Shown: one piece after another, positions 26,315 to 34,734 of the stretch
Layout: each line of letters begins with the position of its first letter
Position numbering within the stretch: the first letter of the stretch is position 1
Assembly (NCBI GenBank): GCA_001898835.1
Contig: MKVM01000001.1
Span: 862,466 to 926,465 of the forward strand
DNA length: 64,000 bases
Source of the DNA: Micrococcales bacterium 72-143
GTDB lineage: Bacteria; Actinomycetota; Actinomycetes; Actinomycetales; Microbacteriaceae
Direction: 5' to 3'
Program-made: the position numbers and the translations under genes
The notes under the pieces: model-generated
Database searches by the model: none
What the model saw: the letters and a program-made list of their open reading frames with translations, nothing else
What the model was told of the DNA's origin: nothing

Positions 26315-29300
26315 TTACAGCGCGGGCGTGGGTGACGGCCTGCTCAGGTCTGTGCCGGGGATATGGTCCGTTCTCTCGACGTCGGCGAGGTGTCGGGCGC
26401 GCTCGATCGCGGCGGTGGCTCGATGGCGGTCGAGCAGTTCGGTCCAGTCCTGAGCGTTAGCCGGCGCACGGCCGAGCGGGGTCTCGAGGGTGGTGATCCG
26501 GTATCGGTCGCGGTAGGCCGAGACGGTGTCGGCGGCGAGCAACCAGGTCCGTCGTGGTCCCGGTCCTGCCGGTGGCGAGCCCATCTGCCCGATCCATCTC
26601 GGTCTTTCAGCGAGGGCGGCCTCGGTGAGGGCGCGCGCTCGCTGGCGCATCAGGTTCTTATGTTCGGTGAGGGCGTCGGCCATGTCGGCGGGCATGAGAC
26701 CTGCGGCTTCGGGGATCAGCCCCACGATCAGCCGCGGGCCGTGACGGCGGTTCGGGCCGGGCTTGATGGTGGCGGCGGTGACGCGGTGATGGAGGATGGC
26801 GGCGGGGTCATCGGCGTCGTCGAAGCCGCGGGCGGCGACCACTCTGGGCAGCAGCGTGTCGGGGTCGTGGCCGTTGGCTTCGGCTCGGCGCAGGGCTGCG
26901 ACGAGCACGCCAAATGCGTCGGAGTCGAGGACGCGGGGGGCCAGATCGGCGGGCAGGCCGGTGTTCTCGATGAGGCTGGCCCAGCGTTCGTGTTGCGCGG
27001 ATTGGGCGATGGTCTCGTACTCGGCGGCAAGCTGGGCGATCGAGGAGACCCGGTCCTGCTCGGCACGAATGGTCTCGGTGGCCGACAGCTCGGCGCCGAC
27101 CCGGCCGAGGATACCCCTCAGGATCGCAGCGGCATCTGGCGCAATCGCGGGGTACTGGTGTTCCTCGAGGTGGGGCTGGTCGGTGATGATGTAGGCGTGG
27201 TTGGCGGCGCGGCCGCGGGTGAGGGACACGTAGAGGACCTCACGGGTCATGCCCTCGGGGGTGATGATGGCGTGCGCGGTGTCGAAGGTGGACCCCTGGG
27301 CACGGTGGGCGGTGACGGCGTAGCCGAGCTCGACGTTGGCGGCGACGTAGGCGGCGGGCAGAATCAGTCGGCCGCGAGCGCGGGTGTCGGCGCGGCGCAC
27401 GGTGAGCGAGCCGTCGTCGTGGTGTGCGGTGACCTGGAAGCGGTCGCCGTTCTTCACCCATCCCCGCCCGAGCCGCAGCCTGCGGTCATTCAGCCGCGCG
27501 ATGATCGCGTCGCCGATGCCTGCGAGTGTGCCGTCGTGCAGACGGACCCCGTCGACGGAGACGCGACCTTCGAGGATGAGGTCGGTGCGGGCTCGATCGT
27601 TGAGCGTCTGCACGGTGTCGACAGTCGGGGCAATCAGGATGCTCGCTCGCCCTCCAGCACGATCGTCGCGCCAGGCCCGGTAGGCCAAGTCGAGAGCGGT
27701 GTCGTGGTCGCCATCGTGAACGCGGCCGTGGAAGGCGTAGTCATCGACCACGTCTTCATCACCGACGCGGAGCCTCAGAGACGCTTCCCGCTCCCAGGGA
27801 GCGTGGAATCTGCGCACGTCGAACAGTTCCGGCACAACCCCGCGGGCGTGGACGAGCATCCCGAACGCGCCACCGGCCTCGACGGCGGTCAGCTGGCCCC
27901 AGTCCCCCACGAGCAGCAGCTTCGCGCCGACCTCGGCGGCGTGGGTGGCGAGGCGGTCGAGGGCGAGAGTGCCGGCCAGGGATGCCTCGTCGACGATCAG
28001 CAGTTGGTGAGGGTGCAGCTGCCAGGCGCCGCGGGCGTGCTCGTGGAGCCACTTCGCCGTGTTCTCGGTTGGGATCCGCAGATCTCCGGCGAGGACATCC
28101 GCGGCGGCCGCGGATGGGGCAAGGCCCACGACGGAGCCCTTCCCGTAGCGGGCTTCCCATGCTCGCCGCAGCGCGCCCAGCGTGGTCGTCTTGCCCGTAC
28201 CGGCGGGACCGACCAGTACGTCGACGACCCTGCCGGAGATACCGACGGCGAGCAGTGCCTGCTCTTGGTCCGGGGCGAGCGCCACGCTGCCGCGCGGCGG
28301 GCGGTGAGCGGCGCGGGTTACGAAGCCGGGGTCGAGCACCGGGGCGGTGAGCGTGTCGGCAAGTCCGTGGAGGCGGTCTTCGGCGGCGAGCAGTTCAGTG
28401 GAGCTGTAGAGGGTGGAGGCGCGCGGCCGGAATGCGCTCGTGCTATCGGTGCGGCGGAACGCTGCCGGGGTGGCTGCCATCTCGGGCGGGGTGAGCTGGG
28501 TGGAGAGAGCCTCGGTGGCGTCGACCATGAGGCCGAGTACCGCCTCGCGGTCCTCGGTGGACGCGAACCGAAGGTGCATGGATTGCCGGGCGGCCTCGGC
28601 GTGCAGGTTCCAACGCCGCCACGTCGAGCGCCGCTCCTCCACCCCGACCAACACTCGCACGGCCAACTCGTCCACTTGCTCGGTGGTGAGATCGTCCGCG
28701 CGCAATAGCGGCTCGCGCTCGCCACTCGCGACCACCTCGGCCGCCCACGCCGGCGCATCCCGCCCGAGGACACGGGCGGCTTGGGAACGCCACCGTTCAG
28801 TCAGCTCCGCCATCGAATGGACCGTCTTCTCCGGCCTCGTCGACAGGGTCGCCTGCTGCCGCAGCCGGATCACCTGCACCCGAGACGGGGCGCGACCGTG
28901 CTCGGCCGTCCAGGCGTCGATGAGGCGCTGCACCTCCGCGTCGATCGACCGCGCCCGGGAAGAGAACGACTGCACCAGCGCCTCCGGGACCCCGACCGCT
29001 TCCCACGCCGGGTTCCGATCCCTACCCCGCTCTCGCGACTCCCACCCCAGCCCAAGGACCCGGGCGAGTCGGTCGGAGAGGACCGCGTGGTAGGTCTCCG
29101 ACAGCCCGACGACGGCGCCGTGGAGGGCACGCGAGTCAAGAGTGCGCCACTTCCCGTCGTGCAGTCCCTGGACCCGGTTGGCGACCACGACGTGGGTGTG
29201 CAGGTGCGGGTCCGAGGCGCGCGAGTCGTAGTGGTCGTATCCGGTCGCGACCACCCCACGGATCTCGACCTGCGCCACCCCGTTCACCCCGATGCGAGTC

Positions 29301-29857
29301 ATCGCGACCTCACGCTCGAGCAAACCCAGCACATCGTTCACGGCCGCGTGGTGAGCCTGAACGATCAGTGCCTGTGTCCCCGCGTCGGCGACGGCCCAGA
29401 GTGCGGACACGGACTTCGGCACCGACATTGTCAGGTCGAACCCGGCCACCGGGTTCACCCGCGGCCGCCTGCCCTCCTCCTCCCGGATCAGCGCCTCCCT
29501 CGCCTGCCGGTCCTCATCGGAGAGGGTCATCGGCAATCCGCCGAGCCGCGACGAGATGCGCCCTTCCCGGCTCTTGTAGGTCCGGTAGCGACGGCCCAGC
29601 GGCTCCCCCGTGGTGGGGTCCAGTCCTTGGCCGAGTAGGCGCCGCAGCTGCTGCTCGGTCACCTCATCGCCGGCCGCGACCCCGCCGCTGAGACCGGACA
29701 GGCCGGAGCCCAGCCACCGACCGGGGGGTGTGCCCTTCTCCGTGTAGTAGCGCACGAGCGGCTCGGTGAAATCCCGGCTACCGTCCGAGACGACCACCGA
29801 CTTCAGCAGATACCGGTAACCATCCCCCGCGCTCATCACCCGCAGCGTCACCGTCAC
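26315..29857 (-). CDS. MobF-family conjugative relaxase-helicase (TraI/TrwC-like)
   Basis: 1180 residues. The N-terminal relaxase domain has tyrosines near residue 14-38 (GDGYRYLL; RYYTEKG) and the metal-binding histidine triad DPHLHTHVVVANR (about 216-228). The C-terminal half is a RecD-like helicase with Walker A GPAGTGKTT (near 555), Walker B LLIVDEASLAG, and the C-terminal motif YAVTAHRAQGSTFD. It would nick one strand at oriT, stay covalently bound and unwind the DNA for transfer. Length and domain order are normal. It needs the coupling protein (61544) and T4SS in this window. Confidence 0.93.
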   Translation of the reverse strand: MTVTLRVMSAGDGYRYLLKSVVVSDGSRDFTEPLVRYYTEKGTPPGRWLGSGLSGLSGGVAAGDEVTEQQLRRLLGQGLDPTTGEPLGRRYRTYKSREGRISSRLGGLPMTLSDEDRQAREALIREEEGRRPRVNPVAGFDLTMSVPKSVSALWAVADAGTQALIVQAHHAAVNDVLGLLEREVAMTRIGVNGVAQVEIRGVVATGYDHYDSRASDPHLHTHVVVANRVQGLHDGKWRTLDSRALHGAVVGLSETYHAVLSDRLARVLGLGWESRERGRDRNPAWEAVGVPEALVQSFSSRARSIDAEVQRLIDAWTAEHGRAPSRVQVIRLRQQATLSTRPEKTVHSMAELTERWRSQAARVLGRDAPAWAAEVVASGEREPLLRADDLTTEQVDELAVRVLVGVEERRSTWRRWNLHAEAARQSMHLRFASTEDREAVLGLMVDATEALSTQLTPPEMAATPAAFRRTDSTSAFRPRASTLYSSTELLAAEDRLHGLADTLTAPVLDPGFVTRAAHRPPRGSVALAPDQEQALLAVGISGRVVDVLVGPAGTGKTTTLGALRRAWEARYGKGSVVGLAPSAAAADVLAGDLRIPTENTAKWLHEHARGAWQLHPHQLLIVDEASLAGTLALDRLATHAAEVGAKLLLVGDWGQLTAVEAGGAFGMLVHARGVVPELFDVRRFHAPWEREASLRLRVGDEDVVDDYAFHGRVHDGDHDTALDLAYRAWRDDRAGGRASILIAPTVDTVQTLNDRARTDLILEGRVSVDGVRLHDGTLAGIGDAIIARLNDRRLRLGRGWVKNGDRFQVTAHHDDGSLTVRRADTRARGRLILPAAYVAANVELGYAVTAHRAQGSTFDTAHAIITPEGMTREVLYVSLTRGRAANHAYIITDQPHLEEHQYPAIAPDAAAILRGILGRVGAELSATETIRAEQDRVSSIAQLAAEYETIAQSAQHERWASLIENTGLPADLAPRVLDSDAFGVLVAALRRAEANGHDPDTLLPRVVAARGFDDADDPAAILHHRVTAATIKPGPNRRHGPRLIVGLIPEAAGLMPADMADALTEHKNLMRQRARALTEAALAERPRWIGQMGSPPAGPGPRRTWLLAADTVSAYRDRYRITTLETPLGRAPANAQDWTELLDRHRATAAIERARHLADVERTDHIPGTDLSRPSPTPAL

Positions 29858-29923
29858 GCCCGACAGGTACGTCGCCTCTCCTACCGATCCGCTCGCATCG
29901 CCCGCACCGTCTCCTCGACCAGT

Positions 29924-30199
29924 TCAGCCGGGACATACACGTACCCGTGCAGCCTCGTGCCGAATCCTGCCGGGACGAGGCAGACGCGGCGATGGTAACT
30001 GCCCGGCAGAGGCACGCCCGCTCCTGGACCCGGAGGGCTTCGCCCGGCGCAACACCACAATCGTCAACACCGCCAAGGGGGCGTTGACCAGGCCCGGTGC
30101 GTCTGCCCAGAGGCTGCCGGTGAGGAGTGCATAGCCGCCCCAGCAGAGTGCGTTCGCCAGAAGTAGCCACTGCGTGCCCGCCGACACCCCAGGCAGCAC
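29924..30199 (-). pseudogene. Remnant of a small PQ-loop/SemiSWEET-like membrane protein
   Basis: The first ~55 residues (GVSAGTQWLLLANALCWGGY, then LVNAPLAVLTIVVLRR) look like the last two helices of a SemiSWEET sugar transporter. The first helix with the PQ motif is missing, and the C-terminal ~35 residues are arginine/proline-rich as expected for noncoding frame. No start with a ribosome site is present. I read it as a decayed gene; it may equally be a chance frame. It occupies most of the 434-base gap between the relaxase and DUF389 genes. Confidence 0.3.
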
Positions 30200-30291
30200 G
30201 TTCAGAGCCTCAGTTACCCCGGAGAGGTGGGTATGGGACTCGCGGCGAGCTGTGCTGATGAGCCGTGCTCGCGGGCTGGGAGGATGGGCGG

Positions 30292-31263
30292 GTGCTGCAT
30301 GTTCGCGTCCTCGCCCCGCGCCGGGCCTGTGATGACGCCATCGCGGCGATCCGCGCGGACCCGACTACCGCGAATCTCGCCGTCGTTCGCGGCGCCGCTC
30401 TCGACGGGGCGGGCGACCTGCTGCTGTTCGATGTGGCGCGGGAGAACGCCAACGCCGTCGTCGAGATGCTGCGTGGCCTCGGGCTGGCCGAATCCGGCTC
30501 CATCTCGCTGAGCGACCCGGTCACCGTGCTCTCCTCGGCGGCCGACGCCGCGGAAGCCGCCGCTCCCGGACATCCCTCGGACGGTGTCGTCTGGGATGAG
30601 GTCGAGAACACGGCCCGCGGTGACGCGCGACTCTCGTGGTCGTTCCTGGTCTTCCTGGTGCTCGCGACCCTGATCGCCGGGGTCGGGCGCTATCTCGATC
30701 AGCCCATCCTCATCATCGGCGCGATGGTCGTCGGACCCGAATTCGCTCCTCTCGCCGCGATCTGCATCGGTCTCGCCCGTCGGCGCCGAGGGCTGATCGC
30801 CCCGGCGAGCCTCACCCTTTTCGGCGGCTTCCTGGCCGCCGCCCTGATCGCCTGGGTGGCGTGGGCTCTCGCCTACGCCTTCGGCGTCATCGACTTCACC
30901 GCCGCGACCACGGGGACGGCCACGGAGTTCATTATCAAACCCGACGCCTGGTCGTTCGTGATCGCACTGCTCGCCGGTTGCGCCGGCGTGCTCTCACTCA
31001 CCTCGGCGAAGTCTTCGGCTCTCGTGGGAGTGTTCATCTCCATCACGACGGTCCCCGCCGTCGGGACGATCGGGCTCACCCTCGCCGTCGGGTCCTGGGA
31101 TGAAGCCGGCGCCTCCGCCATCCAGCTCGCGATCAACCTCGCGGGCCTCATCATCGCGGGGACCCTCACGCTCCTCGTGCAGGGACTCGTGAGCCCCCGC
31201 CACCGCATCAGCCGCCCAGGAAAAACCCTGCGCGGACGACCGCGGAGATCCCGGAGCCGCTGA
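30292..31263 (+). CDS. DUF389 membrane protein
   Basis: 323 residues from GTG 30292, which has GGAGG 8 bases upstream. A soluble N-terminal domain of ~110 residues precedes six or more membrane helices. The typical DUF389 segment is ILIIGAMVVGPEFAPLAAIC. The family is widespread in bacteria, with no established function; transport or osmotic adaptation has been guessed. The gene is isolated on the plus strand between relaxase and the metal-export module. Confidence 0.8.
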   Translation: MLHVRVLAPRRACDDAIAAIRADPTTANLAVVRGAALDGAGDLLLFDVARENANAVVEMLRGLGLAESGSISLSDPVTVLSSAADAAEAAAPGHPSDGVVWDEVENTARGDARLSWSFLVFLVLATLIAGVGRYLDQPILIIGAMVVGPEFAPLAAICIGLARRRRGLIAPASLTLFGGFLAAALIAWVAWALAYAFGVIDFTAATTGTATEFIIKPDAWSFVIALLAGCAGVLSLTSAKSSALVGVFISITTVPAVGTIGLTLAVGSWDEAGASAIQLAINLAGLIIAGTLTLLVQGLVSPRHRISRPGKTLRGRPRRSRSR

Positions 31264-31337
31264 TCCGGCGACCGCCCGGGCTCGACGCTCCCGTCGATGA
31301 CCACGCCGGCGACGGGCTCACGGGTCAGACTTGGGGC

Positions 31338-31577
31338 ATGAGCATCGAGTTGTGGTGGCCGAGGTTGAACCCGTCGACACGGGAGTGGTTGATCGAGAAC
31401 AACGGCGACGCGGTGCCGCCGGAGATCGTCGCCGAGATCACCGCGGCCGGCGGCTCGGTTGCATCGGACGCCTGGTGGGTCGGGCAGACCGGCCCGTCGG
31501 GGTTCTTCATCTCGGATGAGGCCGCCGACTGGATCGAGGCGATCGCGAACGACGAGGACCCCGAAACTCCGGCGTAG
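31338..31577 (+). CDS. Small conserved protein of the metal module, copy 1
   Basis: 79 residues, soluble (ENNGDAVPPEIVAEITAAGG, GFFISDEAADWIEAIAND). Nearly identical to the product at 59193-59432 in the second module. It runs convergent to the CDF gene, 20 bases between stops. No family function known to me; its conservation with the module in both copies argues that it is a real gene. Confidence 0.7.
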   Translation: MSIELWWPRLNPSTREWLIENNGDAVPPEIVAEITAAGGSVASDAWWVGQTGPSGFFISDEAADWIEAIANDEDPETPA

Positions 31578-31597
31578 TCCGCGCTCCGGCGCGCGGG

Positions 31598-32686
31598 TCA
31601 GTGGATGTGAGGTGCGCTGCTGCTCTCTGCGGTGGTGGTGGTGCGGATGAGCATGTCGTCGAGGTTGGGCAGGGCGTGCCCGAGCTCGTGCTCGGCCTCG
31701 TGGACGATGGCTTCGGCCTCGGCCAGGGTGCTGTCGCCGGCGACCTGGATGGTGGCGGTGCCTTGGAGGCGGTGGCCGACCCAGCGCAGCTGCAGCCTCG
31801 GGACGGCGATCACGCCGGGCGTGTACTCGAGGGCGTGTTCGGCCTTGTCGACGAGTTCGGGTTCGATGCCGTCCATGAGCCGGCGGCCGATGGAACGGAC
31901 CGTGCCCCAGAGCAGCACGATGATCGCCGCGGAGATGATGAGGCCCACGATCGGGTCCGCCAGCGGGAAGCCGAGCATGACGCCGACCCCGCCGAACACC
32001 ACGGCCAGGGAGGTGAACCCGTCGGTGCGGGCATGGACGCCGTCCGCGACGAGGGCTGCGGAGCCGATCTTCTGCCCGACCCGGATCCGGTAGATCGCCA
32101 CTGCTTCGTTGCCGATAAGGCCGATCACCCCAGCGGCCAGCACCCACCACAGATTCTGCAGCGGCTGCGGGTTGATGATCCGCTCGATCGACTGCCACGC
32201 CGCCACGATCGCCGACAGGGCGACTACGGCGACGATGAACAAGCCGGCGAGATCCTCTGCGCGGCCGTAGCCGAACGTGTAGCGGCGGGTCGCGATGCGT
32301 CGGCCGAGGATGAAGGCGATCCACAGTGGGACCGCCGTCAGAGCATCGGAGAAGTTGTGGATCGTGTCCGCCAGCAGCGCAACCGATCCGCTGATCAGGA
32401 CCACGACCAGTTGCAGGATGCTGGTGCCCAGCAGGATGAACAGGCTGATCTTCAGCGCCCGGACGCCCTCCTTGCTGGCCTCCAGCGCGTCGTCGATCGA
32501 GTCGGCGGCGTCGTGGGAGTGCGGGACGAACAGGCCGTAGAAGAACCCGTGGATCCCGGTCGGGTGGGAGTGCCCGCCCGACTCGCGGTCGTGGTCGCCG
32601 TGCTCATGCCCGTGATCGTGGCTGTGCCCTGTGGCCTCGTGCTCGGGGCCGATCGCATCATGCGGGTGCGCGTGCGGGGTGCTCAT
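31598..32686 (-). CDS. CDF-family metal cation exporter, copy 1
   Basis: 362 residues. His-rich N-terminus (HSHDHGHEHGDHDRESGGHS), six membrane helices, and metal sites HNFSDALTAVP and HARTDGFTSLAVV (HxxxD pairs), plus a C-terminal cytoplasmic dimerisation domain. Cation-diffusion-facilitator proteins export Zn2+, Co2+, Cd2+ or Ni2+ in exchange for protons. The His-rich N-terminus and partner ArsR/SmtB repressor resemble DmeF/CzcD systems. Its ATG overlaps the repressor stop by 4 bases. A 93%-similar copy sits at 58048. Confidence 0.88.
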   Translation of the reverse strand: MSTPHAHPHDAIGPEHEATGHSHDHGHEHGDHDRESGGHSHPTGIHGFFYGLFVPHSHDAADSIDDALEASKEGVRALKISLFILLGTSILQLVVVLISGSVALLADTIHNFSDALTAVPLWIAFILGRRIATRRYTFGYGRAEDLAGLFIVAVVALSAIVAAWQSIERIINPQPLQNLWWVLAAGVIGLIGNEAVAIYRIRVGQKIGSAALVADGVHARTDGFTSLAVVFGGVGVMLGFPLADPIVGLIISAAIIVLLWGTVRSIGRRLMDGIEPELVDKAEHALEYTPGVIAVPRLQLRWVGHRLQGTATIQVAGDSTLAEAEAIVHEAEHELGHALPNLDDMLIRTTTTAESSSAPHIH

Positions 32687-33048
32687 GGCTTCTCGGTTCC
32701 TTGCTCGTGGTGGTGGCGGGGCGTGCCGCCCAGGGAGTGCTCCGCCTGGAAGATTGCGTCCGCGACCAGCTGGGAGGCGTGCTCGTTCTCGAGTCGGTAG
32801 AACACCCGCTGCCCCTCCTGCCGGGTCGCCACGATCCGCCCGAGGCGCAGCTTCGCCAGGTGCTGCGACACCGCGGCCGGAACTTTGTCGACGATGTCGG
32901 CCAGGTGGTTCACCGACAGCTCCCCGTCGCGCAGCGCGAGGATGATCCGCACCCGGGTCGCGTCGGCGAGCATCGCAAACACCTCGACCGCGAGCTCGAC
33001 GAACTGACTGTCGGGCTCCCGACCGCAGACCCGCTTATCTGCATCCAT
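32683..33048 (-). CDS. ArsR/SmtB-family metal-responsive repressor, copy 1
   Basis: 121 residues from ATG 33048, matching the start of the paralogue at 57686; an ATG further upstream is ignored. Winged-helix core: MLADATRVRIILALRDGELS, ADIVDKVPAAVSQHLAKLRL (recognition helix), RQEGQRVFYRLEN. A His-rich tail (RHHHEQ) and Cys near the N-terminus may bind metal. It should repress itself and the coupled CDF exporter until metal binds. A perfect inverted repeat covers its start codon. Confidence 0.85.
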   Translation of the reverse strand: MDADKRVCGREPDSQFVELAVEVFAMLADATRVRIILALRDGELSVNHLADIVDKVPAAVSQHLAKLRLGRIVATRQEGQRVFYRLENEHASQLVADAIFQAEHSLGGTPRHHHEQGTEKP

Positions 33049-33057
33049 ACGCAGATA
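33036..33057 (-). promoter_or_regulatory. Probable ArsR/SmtB operator overlapping start codon, copy 1
   Basis: A perfect 7-bp inverted repeat (TATCTGC / GCAGATA) with an 8-base spacer spans the ATG of the repressor gene. The same repeat stands at the same place in copy 2 (57677-57698), while flanking sequence differs, which supports function. Its position would let the repressor block early transcription. Confidence 0.6.
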
Positions 33058-33399
33058 TTTACGTATGCGGCGAGCTGTGTCCATTCGGCTCGGTCACGCT
33101 CAGGTCTACTCGGACCTTTCGACCTTCAATGCCAGAAGCGTGGCAGACCTTGAGGGGTGGGAATCGGTGAGCCGATGAGGTCTCTGGGACGGCGTCGGCA
33201 CGGGTGTGTTGAGGCTGAATCAGCGGCGAGGTCTGGTGACCTGCTGATAGGGCCGGTCGGGTGAGGTCGGGGCGCTCTCCGGTGCGAGGGGCAGGGCGTC
33301 GGGCTTCCTGTCGAGATGAGGTTCGAGTCGTGTAGATCGCGCCGCTGCGTCGGCGTCGCAGATTGCGCGCGGCTCCTCGCCCCCAGCGTTGCGTGGCGG

Positions 33400-33445
33400 C
33401 GTTGCACGCTCACGCAACCGTTGCGTGCTGCGTGAGCGTGCAACG
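33400..33445. repeat. 17-bp perfect inverted repeat with nested palindrome
   Basis: CGTTGCACGCTCACGCA (33400-33416) and its exact complement (33429-33445) flank a 12-base centre that itself extends an internal palindrome CACGCAAC-C-GTTGCGTG. More GTTGCGTG-type units lie just upstream (33388 on). It sits 5 bases beyond the DUF3846 stop codon, in a 400-base gene-free stretch (33049-33449). It may be a terminator without T-tract, or a binding site for a maintenance protein. Nothing else is recognisable in that stretch. Confidence 0.6.
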
Positions 33446-33449
33446 GGTC

Positions 33450-33839
33450 TCAGGCGGTCGGGGATTGCAGGCGTGCGAGGACGATGCGTCCGTAGTGGCG
33501 GTGTGCACGGTGGGCATCTGTGATGCGCTCGATCTGCGCGGGGGTCAGGGATAGGGTGTCGCCTTCGGTGGGCTCGAATCCGAGGAAGACCCCTTGCCCG
33601 AAGAGGACGCCCTCGAATCCGAAGGCTCGTGCGACGAGCGTCAGGGTGGCGTTGGGTTCGGAACGGTAGACGCCTTCGTCGTCGACGTAGAGGCTGATGT
33701 CCTCGGGGAGGCCGACGACGTCGAAGGTGTCGCACCCGACCTGTTTCTGGATGTCGTCAACCTGAGCACCGAGGGTGGTGTCCTGGATGCGGATGGTCTG
33801 GAGTTCGCCGTCGAGGGTGATGCGGAGTGCGGTGAGCAT
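33450..33839 (-). CDS. DUF3846-domain protein
   Basis: 129 residues from ATG 33839 (AAGGAA a few bases upstream). The beta-strand-rich start (ALRITLDGELQTIRIQ), QVGCDTFDVVGL and DISLYVDDEGVY are characteristic of DUF3846, a domain common in actinobacterial plasmids and phages, of unknown function. The C-terminal part (LTPAQIERITDAHRAHRHYG) is helical. Encoded among maintenance genes; no catalytic motif. Confidence 0.7.
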   Translation of the reverse strand: MLTALRITLDGELQTIRIQDTTLGAQVDDIQKQVGCDTFDVVGLPEDISLYVDDEGVYRSEPNATLTLVARAFGFEGVLFGQGVFLGFEPTEGDTLSLTPAQIERITDAHRAHRHYGRIVLARLQSPTA

Positions 33840-34050
33840 GGGTGCTTCCTTTCGGATCGTGTGTGCCGGTTCGGCGGGAGAAGCAAGACGAGCCAGGCGC
33901 AGGCCGGACCATGAGAACCCGGCGGGCCGCTTGCGGCACGGGTGGGGGCGTTGGTCCGGGCAAGCCGGCTCGTATGCTCGGACGCCGAACCAGCCGCTGA
34001 CCCGGAAGGCCTCGTTGCGCACTTTGCCGGTGACGGTTGAGGAGGAGCGC

Positions 34051-34674
34051 ATGGACGAGGAAGGGATCCAGTCGATCTCGGATGGAGCGTGGGTGCCGGG
34101 CGACCTGACGTCGTTGGTGCTGCTGCGGGTTGGGCTCGGGCGAGAGTGGCGGCTGCAAGACGGCAATCCCGGTCTCATGCTCGAGGAGACAGCGGTCTTC
34201 AATGACGTGGAGTTGCGCGCAGTGGAGGCCACACTGGAGGCATTCGATCCGGTGGTGCGCACTGACGAGGGTGCGGACGAACCTTTCGAGGGGCGCGCCT
34301 CTGCGGCGTATCGTGCGCTGGCTGTCGGGGAGTATCCGGTGACCGACGTCACCTCGGGTGCACCGATGCGGCTGGTGGTCGGCCAAGTCGGGTACCACTA
34401 CGCCGGTGAAGCGTCGGCGGCATTCCCCGTGCCCGACGCCGACCGGCAGGTTCTCGACGAGGTGACAGCCTTGGTCGCGCGCGCGGTTCCCGGCCAGGAG
34501 GAAGAGACTCTCGCTCGAGTCGCGGAGGCCATCGAGGCGTCCGGTCGGGACTTGGCCACGATCCGCACCCAGAATCCTCACGAGTCCGCCCTCGCTCAAC
34601 GGGCAGCGCGGATCGCCGTTCCCGAGCGGTCAGAACCGGATGCATCGGGTCAGACGCTGGCTCTGGGCCTGTAG
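34051..34674 (+). CDS. Hypothetical protein
   Basis: 207 residues from ATG 34051, with GGAGG 5 bases upstream; the frame is open further 5' but antisense to the DUF3846 gene there. Soluble, acidic, with mixed strands and helices (VPGDLTSLVLLRVGLGREWR; RQVLDEVTALVARAVPGQEE). No motif or family recognised. Divergent from DUF3846 and convergent with the ParB-like gene, with a terminator between. Probably an accessory gene of the element. Confidence 0.6.
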   Translation: MDEEGIQSISDGAWVPGDLTSLVLLRVGLGREWRLQDGNPGLMLEETAVFNDVELRAVEATLEAFDPVVRTDEGADEPFEGRASAAYRALAVGEYPVTDVTSGAPMRLVVGQVGYHYAGEASAAFPVPDADRQVLDEVTALVARAVPGQEEETLARVAEAIEASGRDLATIRTQNPHESALAQRAARIAVPERSEPDASGQTLALGL

Positions 34675-34692
34675 CGGGGTGCGGACATGAGG

Positions 34693-34723
34693 GATGCCCC
34701 CGCGCTGGTAGCGCGGGGGCATC
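34693..34723. terminator. Bidirectional terminator hairpin
   Basis: A perfect 13-bp stem (GATGCCCCCGCGC and complement) with a 5-base loop lies between two convergent genes, 18 bases after one stop and 11 before the other. No T-tract follows, which is common in high-GC actinobacteria. Confidence 0.75.
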
Positions 34724-34734
34724 CGGTGTGCGGT

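Larger units (their letters stand above)
31338..33057. repeat. Inverted duplication, copy 1 (small protein-CDF-ArsR/SmtB module)
   Basis: This block of three genes and its operator is repeated in opposite orientation at 57677-59432. Gene order, orientation and coupling are the same after reversal, and the CDF proteins differ at only about 22 of ~320 aligned residues (counted by eye). Similarity appears to stop just outside the small-protein gene at one end and the operator at the other. The copies are diverged enough that the duplication is either old or the second copy arrived separately. Confidence 0.85.

Noticed and set aside
26363-28708. 781-codon open frame on the plus strand
   Set aside because: It is antisense to the MobF relaxase, Gly/Val-rich, and shows no protein family motifs.
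29858-30291. Functional SemiSWEET transporter
   Set aside because: The first helix with the PQ motif and a start signal are missing, so it is listed only as a possible remnant.
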